Shown: positions 24,823 through 34,937 of the stretch, in pieces
How positions within the stretch are numbered: the stretch's first letter is position 1
How the letters are laid out: each line of letters begins with the position of its first letter
Assembly: GCF_001039355.2 (NCBI RefSeq)
Contig: NW_019773759.1
Span: 129,098 to 164,034, forward strand
Origin: Lingula anatina
Lineage: Eukaryota; Brachiopoda; Lingulata; Lingulida; Lingulidae
DNA: 34,937 nt
Reading direction: 5' to 3'
Notes under the pieces: generated by a model
Told to the model about the DNA's origin: nothing
What the model saw: only the letters and a program-made list of their open reading frames with translations
The model's database searches: none
Translations under genes and position numbers: made by a program

Positions 24823-27190
24823 GATCACTGTGTATGTTTGTGTTGTTACTGTTTGTATCTGCATATGATTCTGTGCACTGTGTAAGTCTTTTTGTCCTAT
24901 TTGTTTGTAATCATTATCAATTACTGTGCATGTTTATGCTGTCAATGTTTGTGTTTGTATTTATTATGATCACTGTGTATGTTTGTGTCATTAATGTTGA
25001 TGTTTGTATTTATTGTGAGCACTGTGCATGTCAGTATTGTCACTTTATTTGTTTGTAATCATTACTATTGTGCTGAATAATTGTGTGGTAAATATAGGTC
25101 TGTGTGTCTGTTTATATTATTTGCCTTGTCTATTCTGTATTTTTTCTGAATTTGTTTGTATATATTGTGAGGAATGTGTACGCCTATGTTTTCATCGTTT
25201 TTCCTTGTATTTGTTGTCATTCTGGTACACATTATTGTTGTCAGTGGACATGTAATATATTTTGATCACTGTATATGTTTCTGTCATTACTGTTGGTGTT
25301 TGTATTTATTGTGAGCAGTGTGTATATCAGTTTTGTCACTCTATTTGGTTGTTATCATTACTATTGCGCTGCATTTTTATGTTGTCACTCTATATCTATG
25401 TGTCTGTTCACATTCTGTTTGCTGTGTCTATTCTCTATTGTTACTGAATGTGTTTATATATATTGTATTGGCTGTGTGGGGCTTCTTCAATCTTTTTTCT
25501 TGTGTTCATTCTGATAACTGTGCATGGCTGTGTCACTGTACATATCAAATTTTTTTGTGATCACTGTGTAGTCTGTATTGTGAATGTGTTTGTTTGTATT
25601 AATTTTGATTACTGTGCATGTTTGTGTTTCCACTGTTCGAGTTTGTATTTATTGTCAGCACTGCTTATGTCAGTTTTGTCACTCTATTTGTTTATTATCA
25701 TTACTATTGCGCTGCATGATGGTGTTGTCAATGTAACAATTGTTGTCTATGTGTCTGTTTATATTGTGTTTGCTGTGTCCATTCTATATTGTTACTAAAT
25801 GTGTTTTATATATTTTGAAAAATGTGAACAGCTATGTTTTCACTTTCTTTCATTGTGTTAATTGTCATTAAGGTGCACTTTACAATTGATAATGTACAAG
25901 TAAATATTTATTTTGATCTCTGTGTATGTTTATATTTTTACTGTTTGTGTCTGCATACTATTCTGAGCACTGTGTAAGCCTGTTTGTCCCATTTGTTTGT
26001 AATCATTATCAATTACTGTGCATGTTTATGCTGTCACTGTTTGTCTTTGTATTTATTATGATCACTGTGTATGTTTGTGTCATTACTGTTAATGTTTGCA
26101 TTTATTATGAGCACTATATATGTCAATTTTGTCACTGTTTGTTTATAATCATTACTAATGAGCTGAATGATAGTGTTGTCAATNATATATTTTGATCACT
26201 GTGTATGTTTGTGCTGTTACTGTTTGTATCTGCATATGATTCTGAGCACTGTGTAAGTCTGTTTGTCCTATTTGTTTGTAATCATTATCAATTACTGTGC
26301 ATGTTTATGCTGTCAATGTTTGTGTTTGTATTTATTATGATCACTGTGTATGTTTGTGTCTTTAATGTTGATGTTTGTATTTATTGTGAGCACTGTGCAT
26401 GTCAGTATTGTCACTTTATTTGTTTGTAATCATTACTATTGTGCTGAATAATTGTGTGGTAAATATAGGTCTGTGTGTCTTTTTATATTATTTGCTGTGT
26501 CTATTCTGTAATTTTTCTGAATTTGTTTGTATATATTGTGAGGAATGTGTAAGCCTATGTTTTCATTGTTTTTCCCTGTATTTGTTGTCATTCTGGTACA
26601 CATTATTGTTGTCAATGTACATGTTAATCTTTTTTGATCACTGTATATGTTTCTGTCATTACTGTTGGTGTTTGTATTTATTGTGAGCAGTGTGTTTATC
26701 AGTTTTGTCACTCTATTTGGTTGTTATCATTACTATTGCGCTGCATTTTTATGTTGTCACTCTATATCTATTTGTCTGTTCATATTCTGTTTGCTGTGTC
26801 TATCCTCTATTGTTACTGAATGTGTTTATATATATTGTATTGGCTGTGTAGGGCTTCTTCAATCTTTTTCCTTGTGTTCATTCTGGTAACTGTGCATGGC
26901 TGTGTCACTGTACATGTCAAATTTTTTTGTGATCACTGTGTAGTCTGTATTGTGACTGTGTTTGTTTGTATTTATTTTGATTACTGTGCATGTTTGTGTT
27001 GCCACTGTTCAAGTTTGTATTTATTGTCAGCACTGTTTATGTCAGTTTTGTCACTCTATTTGTTTATTATCATTACTATTGCGCTGCATGATGGTGTTGT
27101 CAATTTTACTTGTATTGTTACTGAATGTGTTTGTATATATTGCGATGAATGTGTACAGCTATGTTTTCACTTTCTTTCCTGGTGTTCATT
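24823..27190 (+). repeat. 1,371-bp super-repeat spanning the N at 26184
   Basis: 24823 to about 25800 recurs at 26194 to about 27170 with an almost constant offset (1371-1372 bases). It is far more similar than neighbouring units are. The right copy starts within about ten bases after the N, so a haplotype placed in tandem is as likely as a true second-level repeat. Confidence 0.75.
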
Positions 27191-30100
27191 GTCATTACAG
27201 GGCATGTTACAATTGTCAATGTTCATGTTAATATTTATTTTGATCACTGTGTATGATTTTGTTGGTACTGTTTGTGTCTCTATACGATTCTGAGCACTGT
27301 GTAAGTCTGTATGTCCTATTTGTTTGTAATCCTTATCAATTACTGTGCATGTTTCTGCTGTTTACATTTGTATTGATTGTGATCACTGTGTATATCATTG
27401 CTGTTGGTGTGCTGTTTTTCTTGTGAGCACTCTATATGTCAATTTTGTCACTCTTTTTGTTTGTAATCATTACTATTGCGCTGCATTTTGGTGTTGTCAC
27501 TGTATGTCTATGTCTTAGTTTTTTTATTGTTTGCCGTGTCTATTCTGGAATGTTACTGAATAAGTTTGTATATATTGTGATGAATGTGTAGGGCTGTTTT
27601 TACTCTTTTTCCTTGTGTTCATTCTCATTACAGTTCACGTTACAATTGTCAATGTATATGTAAATATTTATTTTGATCTCTCTGTATATTTATATTTTTA
27701 CTGTTTGTGTCTGCATACGATACTGGGCACTATGTAAGTCTGTTTGTCCTATTTGTTTATAATCATTATCAATTACTGTGCATGTTTATGGTGTCATTGT
27801 TTGTGTTTGTATTTATTATGATCACTGTGTATGTTTGCATCATTACTGATGATGTTTGTATTTATTTAGAGCACTGTGCATGTCAGTTTGTCGCTCTATT
27901 TGTTTGTTATCTTTACTATTGCACTGAATGATGGTGTTGTCAATGTATTTCTATGTGTCTGTTTATATTGTGTTTGCTCTGTCCATTCTATATTGTTACT
28001 GAATGTTTTTGTGTATATTGTGATGAATGTGTACGGCTATGTTTTCTCTTTTTTCCTTGTGTTCATTGTCATTAAGGTGCATGTTACAATTGTTAATGTA
28101 CAAGTAAATATTTGTTTTGATGACTGTGTCTGTTTATATTTTTACTGTTTGCGTCTGCATACGATACTGGGCACTGTGTAAGTCTGTTTGTCCTATTTGT
28201 TTGTAATCATTATAAATTGCTGTGCATGTTTGTGCTGTCATTGTTTGTGTTTGTATTTATTATGATCACTGTGTATGTTTGTGTCATTACTGTTGATGTT
28301 TGTATTTATTGTGAGAACTTTGCATGTCAGTTTTAATTGTCACTTTATTTGTTTCTAATCATTACTGTTGTGCTGAATAATGGTGTTGTCAATGTATGTC
28401 TTTGTGTCTGTTTATATTGTGTTTGCTGTATCCATTCTATATTGTTACTGAATGTGTTTGTATATATTGTGATGAATGTGAATGGCTATGTTTTCACTTT
28501 CTTTCCTTGTGTTCTTTGATATTAAGGTGCACATTACAATTGTCAATGTACAAGTTAATTTTTATTTTGATCACTGCGTATGTTTGTGTAGTTACTGTTT
28601 GTGTCTGCATATGATTCTGAGCACTGTGTAAGTATATTTGTCCTATTTGTTTGTAATCATTATCAATTACTGTGCATGTTTTAACTGTCATTGAATGTGT
28701 TAAATTGTATTTATTATTATCACTATGTATGTTTGTGTCTTTACTGTTGATGTTTGTATTTATTGTGAGCACTGTGCATGTCAGTTTTGTCACTTTATTT
28801 GTTTGTAATCATTACTATTGCACTGCATGATGGTGTTATCAATGTATGTCTTTGTATCTGGTCATCTTCTGTTTTCTGTGTCTATTCTGTTTTGTTACTG
28901 TATGTATTTGTATTTACTGTAATGAATGTGTACGACTATGTTTTCAATTTCTTTCCTTGTGTTCTTTGTCATTAAGGTGCATTTTACAATTGTCAATATA
29001 CATACATGTATTTATTTTGATCACTGTGTATGTTTGTGCTGTTACTGTTTGTGTTTGCAATTGATTCTCAGCACTTTGTAAGTCTGTTTGTCAGATTTGT
29101 TTGTAATCATTATCAATTACTGTGCATGTGTATGCTGACATTGTTTGTGTTTGTATTTATTATGATCACTGGGTATGTTTGTGTCATTACTGATGATGGT
29201 AGTATTTATTGTGAGCACTGTGTATGTTTGTGTCATTAATGTTGATGTTTGTATTTATTGTGAGCACTGTGCATGTCAGTTTTGTCACTTTATTTGTTTG
29301 TAATCATTACTATTGCGCTGAATAATGGTGTCGTCAATGAATGTCTTTGTGTCCTTTAATATTATTTGCTGTGTCCATTCTGTATTGTTACTGAATGAGT
29401 TTGTATATATTGTGATGAACCTGTACGACTATGTTTTTACTTTCTTTCCTTGTGTTCTTTGTCATTAAGGTGCACATTACAATTGTCAATGTACATGTAA
29501 ATATTTATTTTGATCACTGTGTATATCTGTTTTCACTACATCACAGATTGCTGTGTATGACTGTTTAATTACCCAATTTATTTGTGTTCATTCTTGTAAC
29601 TGTGCATGGTTTTGTCACTGTACATGTCAAAATATTTTGTGATCACTGTGTAGTCTGTATTGTGACTGTTTGTTTGTATTTATTTTGATTAGTGTGCATG
29701 TTTGTGTTGTCACTGTTCGAGTATGTATTTATTCCCAGCACTACGTATTTCTGTTGGCGTTTGTATGTATTGTGAGCACTGTATATGTCAGTTTTGTTGC
29801 TCTTTTTGTTTGTAAACATTACTATTATGCTACATTTTGGTGAAATTACTGTATGTCTATGTCTTTGTTTATTTTCTGTTTGCTGTGTCATTATGTATTG
29901 TTACTGAATGTATTTATTTATATTATGATGAANAATTACTGTGCATGTTTATGGTGTCATTGTTTGTGTTTATATCTATTATGATCACTGTGTATGTTTG
30001 CATCATTACTGATGATGTTTGTATTAATTGTGAGCACTGTGCATGTCAGTTTGTCACTCTATTTGTTTGTTATCATTACTATTGAGCTGAATGATGGTGT

Positions 30101-31198
30101 TGTCAATGTATGTCTATGTGTCTGTTTATATTGTTTGCTGTGTCCATTCTATATTGTTACTGAATGTTTTTGTGTATATTGTGATGAATGTGTACGGCTA
30201 TGTTTTCACTTTCTTTCCTTGTGTTCATTGTCATTAAGGTGCATGTTACAATTGTCTATGTACATGTAAATATTTGTTTTGATGACTGTGTATGTTTATA
30301 TTTTTGCTGTTTGTGTCTGCATACGATTCTGAGCACTTTGTAAGTCTGTTTGTTATATTTGTTTGTAATCATTATCAATTACTGGGCATGTGTATGCTGT
30401 CATTGTTTGTGTTTGTATTTAATATGATCACTGTGTATGTTTCTGTCATTACTGTTAATGTTTGTATTTATTGTTAGCACTATATATGTCAATTTTGTCA
30501 CTATTTGTTTGTAATCATTACTATTGAGCTGAGGGATGGTGTTGTCAATGTATGTCTTTGTGTCTTTTCATATTTTTTGATGTGTCCATTCTGTATTGTT
30601 ACTGAATGTGTTTGTATATATTGTGAAGAATGTGTACAGTTATGTTTTCACTCTATTTCCTTGTATTTGAAGTCATTACAGTGCACACTGTTGTGGTCAC
30701 TGTACATGGTAATTTTTTTTTANTATATTGTGTTTGCTGTGTCCATTCTACATTGTTACTAAATGTGTTTGTATATATTGTGATGAATGTGTACGACTAT
30801 GTTTTCACTTTATTTCGGGGCACGTTACAATTGTCAATGTTCATGTAAATATTTATTTTGATCACTGTGTATGTTTGTGTTGGTACTGTTTGTGTCTGCA
30901 TATGATTCTGAGCACTGTGTAAGAATGTTTGTCCTATTTGTTTGTAATCATTATCAATTACTGTGTATGTTTATGCTGTCACTGTTTGTGTTTGTATTTA
31001 TTATGATCACTGTGTATGTTTGTGTCATTACTATTGACGTTTGTATTTATTGTGAGCACTGTGCATGTCAGTTTTGTCACTTTATTTCTTTCTAATCATT
31101 ACTGTTGTGCTGAATAATGGTGTTTTCAATGTATGTATTTGTGTCTGTTTATATTGTGTTTGCTGTGTCCATTCTATATTGTTACTGAATGTGTTTGT

Positions 31199-31650
31199 TT
31201 ATGTCTCCTCCATCTCAGTGTACCACAAACTTTTATAGTCTCATTCATAGCAAGAAAGAAGGCAACAAGGAATATTGATTGTTCGTTATTTGGCCAAACA
31301 AGGCCGCTTTTATTATATAACCCCTCTATCCTAATCGTTTTAACAATAATAACAATGTAGCAAATTGTTGCCTGTATTAAATGTTATGGCCTTAGGGATA
31401 AAAATTATATATCAAATATTCAATAAGACTCATCATCCTAAAAATTATGATGCGACGAGTCAGTAAAAGTAATTATTGACCAACAATTTTGCACAAATTT
31501 CATTTGTGGGGTTGCAAAGAGGCCCCCACTTTGTCGAATATTCAATAACACTGGTTACCCTAAGCAGTGATTCAGTATAAGCTAAAGTATTGTATCCAAT
31601 TCAGCTTGTTTCATTGTGAAGGCGAGGCTGATGCATTGCCTATGCAGGAT
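31199..31650. mobile_element. 452-bp insertion inside the satellite, flanked by 22-bp direct repeats
   Basis: The satellite text breaks off after TATTGTTACTGAATGTGTTT+GT (31177-31198). It resumes with the same 22 bases at 31651-31672 and continues in register. The intervening DNA is AT-rich, unrelated to the satellite and not coding. It lacks obvious inverted ends or a poly(A) tail. The class is unknown. Confidence 0.7.
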
Positions 31651-34600
31651 TATTGTTACTGAATGTGTTTGTATATATTGTGATGAATGTGTTCAGCTAT
31701 GCTTTCACTTTCTTTCATTGTGTTCATTGTCATTAAGGTGCACGTTACAATTGTTAATGTACAAGTAAATATTTATTTTGATCTCTGTGTATGATTATAT
31801 TTTTACTGTTTGTGTCTGCATACGATACTGGACACTGTGTAAGTCTGTCCTATTTGTTTGTAATCATTATAAATTACTGTGCATGTTTGTGCTGTCATTG
31901 TTTGTGTTTGTATTTATTATGATCACTGTGTATATTTGTGTCATTACTGTTGACGTTTGTATTTATTGTGAGCACTGTGCATATCACTTTTGTCACATTA
32001 TTTGTTTGTAATCATTACTATTTCGCTGCATTTTGATGTTGTCACTGTATGTCTATGTGTCTGTTCATATTTTTTTGGCTGTGTCTATTCTGTATTGTTG
32101 CTGAATGTGTTTATATATATTGTGATGATTGTGTAGGGCTGTCTTTACTCTTTTTCCTTGTGTCTATTCTCATTACGGTGCATATTATAATTGTGAATGT
32201 ACATGTAAATATTCATTTTGATCACTGTGAATGTTTGTGTTGTTACTGTTTGTGTCTGCATACGATTCTGAGCACTGTGTAAATCTATTTGTCCTATTTT
32301 TTTTAATCATTATCAGTTACTGTGCATGTTTATGGTGTCATTGTTTGTGTTTGTATTTATTATGATCACTGTGTATGTTTGCATCATTACTGATGATGTT
32401 AGTATTTATTGTGAGCACTGTGCATGTCAGTTTTGTCACTTTATTTGTTTGTAATCATTACTATTGCACTGAATAATGCTGTTGTCAATGTATGTCTATG
32501 TGTCCGTTCATATTATGTTTGCTNGTTTTGTCACTTTATTTGTTTGTAATCATTGCTATTGCGCTGAATAATGGTGTCGTCAATGAATGTCTTTGTGTCT
32601 GTTAATATTATTTGCTGTGTCCATTCTGTATTGTTACTGAATGAGTTTGTATATATTGTGAAGAATGTGTACCGCTATGTTTTCACTCATTTTCCTTGTA
32701 TTTGTGGTCATTATGGGGTACGTTTGTTACAATTTTCAATGTACATGTAAATTTTTATTTTGATCACTGTGTATGTTTCTGCTGTTAATGTTTGTATCTG
32801 CATATGATTCTGAGCACTGTGTAAGTATGTTTGTCTTATTTGTTTGTAATCAATATCAATTACTGTGCATGTTTATGTTTTCATTGTTTGTGTTTGTATT
32901 AATTATCTGTATGTTTGTGTCATTACTGTTGACGTTTGTATTTATTGTGAGCACTGTGCATGTCACTTTTGTCATATTGTTTGTAATCATTACTATTTCG
33001 CTGCATTTTGATGTTGTCACTGTATGTCTATGTGTCTGTTCATATTTTTTTGGCTGTGTCTATTCTGTATTGTTGCTGAATGTGTTTATATATATTGTGA
33101 TGATTGTGTAGGGCTGTCTTTACTCTTTTTCCTTGTGTTTATTCTCATTACGGTGCATATTATAATTGTGAATGTTCATGTAAATATTCATTTTGATCAC
33201 TGTGAATGTTTGTGTTGTTACTGTTTGTGTCTGCATACCATTCTGAGCACTGTAAATCTATTAGTCCTATTTTTTTTTAATCATTATCAGTTACTGTGCA
33301 TGTTAATGGTGTCATTGTTTGTGTTTGTATTTATTATGATCACTGTGTATGTTTGCATCATTACTGATGATGTTAGTATTTATTGTGAGCACTGTGCATG
33401 TCAGTTTTGTCACTTTATTTGTTTGTAATCATTACTATTGCACTGAATAATGCTGTTGTCAATGTATGTCTATGTGTCCGTTCATATTCTGTTTGCTGTG
33501 TCTATTTTGGAATGTTACTGAATGTGTTTGTATATATTGTGATGAATGTGTATGGCTATGTTTTCACTTTCTTTCCTTGTGTTCATTGTCATTAAGGTGC
33601 ACATTACAATTGTCGATGTACATGTAAATATTTATGTTGATCTCCGTGTATGTTTATATTTTTACTGTTTGTGTCTGCATGCTATTCTGAGCACTGTGGA
33701 AGTATGTTTGTCCTATTTGTTTGTAATCATTATCATTTACTGTGCATGTTTAAACTGTCATTGAATGAGTTAAATTGTATTTATTATTATCACTATGTAT
33801 GTTTGTGCCTTTACTGTTGATGTTTGTATTTATTGTGAGCACTGTGCATGTCAGTTTTGTCACTTTATTTGTTTGTAATCATTACTATTGCACTGCTTGA
33901 TGGTGTTGTCAATGTATGTCTTTGTGTCTGGTCATCTTCTGTTTTATGTGTCTATTCTGTTTTGTTACTGAATGTGGGGCACATTACGATTGTCAATGTA
34001 CATGTAAATATTTATTTTAATCACTGTGAATGTTTGTGCTGTTACTGTTTGTGTCTGCATACTATTCTGAGCACAGTGTAATTCAGTTTGTCCTATTTGT
34101 TTGTAATCATTATCAATTACTGTGCATGTTAATGGTGTCATTGTTTGTGTTTGTATTTATTATCTGTATGTTTGTGTCATTACTGTTGATGTTTGTATTT
34201 ATTGTGAGCACTTTGCATGTCAGTTTTGTCTCTTTATTTGTTTGTAATCATTACTATTGCACTGCATGATGGTGTTGTCAATGTATGTCTTTGTTTCTGT
34301 TTATATTGTGTTTGCTGTGTCCATTCTATATTGTTACTAAATGTGTTTGTATATATTGTGATGATTGTGTAGGGCTGTCTTTACTCTTTTTCCTTGTGTT
34401 TATTCTCATTACGGTGCATATTATAATTGTCAATGTACACGTAAATATTCATTTTGATCACTGTGAATGTTTGTGTTGTTACTGTTTTTGACTGCATACC
34501 ATTCTGAGCACTGTAAATCTATTAGTCCTATTTTTTTTTTTTTTTGACCATTATCAGTTACTGTGCATGTTTATGGTGTCATTGTTTGTGTTTGTATTTA

Positions 34601-34937
34601 TTATGATCACTGTGTATGTTTGCATCATTGCTGATGATGTTAGTATTATTTGTGAGCACTGTGCTTGTCAGTTTTGTCACTTTATTTGTTTGTATTCATT
34701 ATTATTGCACTGAATAATGCTGTTGTCAATGTATGTCTATATGTCCGTTCATATTCTGTTTGCTGTATCTATTCTGTTTTGTTACTGAATGTGTTTGTAT
34801 ATATTGTAATGAATGTGAATGACTATGTTTTCACTTCCTTTCCTTGTGTTCTTTGACCTTAAGGTGCACGTTACAATTGTCAATGTACATGTAAATTTTT
34901 ATTTTGATCACTGTGTATGTTTGTGTTGTTACTGTTT

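Larger units (their letters stand above)
23820..34937 (+). repeat. satellite array, 435-450 bp higher-order unit of about nine submonomers
   Basis: The GATCACTGTGTATG-type unit start recurs at 27242, 27675, 28119, 28569 and 29019 (spacing 433, 444, 450, 450), and at 32762, 33195, 33639, 34019, 34456 and 34906. One unit, for example 28569-29018, splits into about nine related pieces of 39-62 bp built round (A/G)CACTGTG(T/C)ATG...TGTTTGTATTTATT. The left edge (23.8-24.8 kb) is more diverged. The array continues beyond the window. The plus strand is T/G-rich, which creates many long open frames, in up to three frames at once, translating as hydrophobic Cys/Val/Phe-rich peptides. There is no coding evidence for any of them. 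Confidence 0.93.

Noticed and set aside
23753-29891. Minus-strand frames rich in Thr, Asn and Lys over the satellite
   Set aside because: They are the complement of the same low-complexity satellite, with no independent support.
23870-34856. Dozens of plus-strand open frames of 60-157 codons rich in Cys, Val, Phe and Ile that look like membrane proteins
   Set aside because: They recur once per satellite unit, overlap in several frames, lack conserved starts, and exist because the strand is T/G-rich. They are repeat translations, not genes.
24823-34937. Regularly spaced repeats considered as a CRISPR-like array
   Set aside because: The spacers are themselves related to the repeats, the unit is about 50/450 bp, and the DNA is clearly eukaryotic.

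Overview
The window is nuclear DNA from an animal, most likely a marine invertebrate such as a mollusc or lancelet. It is AT-rich, carries GT-AG introns, interspersed repeats and microsatellites, and is largely non-coding. The species cannot be named from the sequence. Nine single-N joins (3337, 6355, 9116, 11552, 12882, 26184, 29933, 30723, 32524) mark assembly seams. Several are flanked by near-identical duplicated sequence, which suggests a very heterozygous diploid whose two haplotypes were partly placed in tandem.

1-20,403 (+): the 3' part of a UDP-glucose:glycoprotein glucosyltransferase gene (UGGT, the ER folding sensor). Nine exons are readable (721-819, 1933-2027, 10738-10953, 11041-11303, 16710-16811, 17604-17706, 18955-19071, 19489-19648, 20372-20403). 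All junctions are in phase, giving 394 codons that end in the ER-retrieval tail RDEL. The upstream exons lie before the window. The exons for nearly the whole catalytic glycosyltransferase domain, roughly 400-450 residues in other animals, are absent between exon 17604-17706 and exon 18955-19071. Only 1,248 bases without an N separate these two exons, and both edges are phase 0.

The introns hold LINE remnants, MITE-like elements with target-site duplications, three copies of an element starting CCTCCGCCAAGG, a 162-bp tandem array, a longer-period degenerate array and microsatellites. The 8.7-kb intron 2028-10737 also appears to contain a small antisense gene (7751 to 6696, minus strand). It has two exons encoding a 46-residue protein with an acidic C-terminal half, and a promoter-like region near 8,000 with TCTCGCGA and CCGGAAGT motifs. 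Parts of this locus occur a second time across the seams at 6355 and 9116.

20,404-23,500: 3' UTR and intergenic DNA, with no gene recognised.

23,820-34,937: a satellite array of about 11 kb running off the right edge. Its higher-order unit is about 435-450 bp, made of about nine related submonomers of roughly 40-60 bp. A 452-bp foreign insertion at 31199-31650 is flanked by perfect 22-bp direct repeats. The many hydrophobic, Cys-rich open frames in this array are by-products of its T/G-rich strand and were not annotated as genes.
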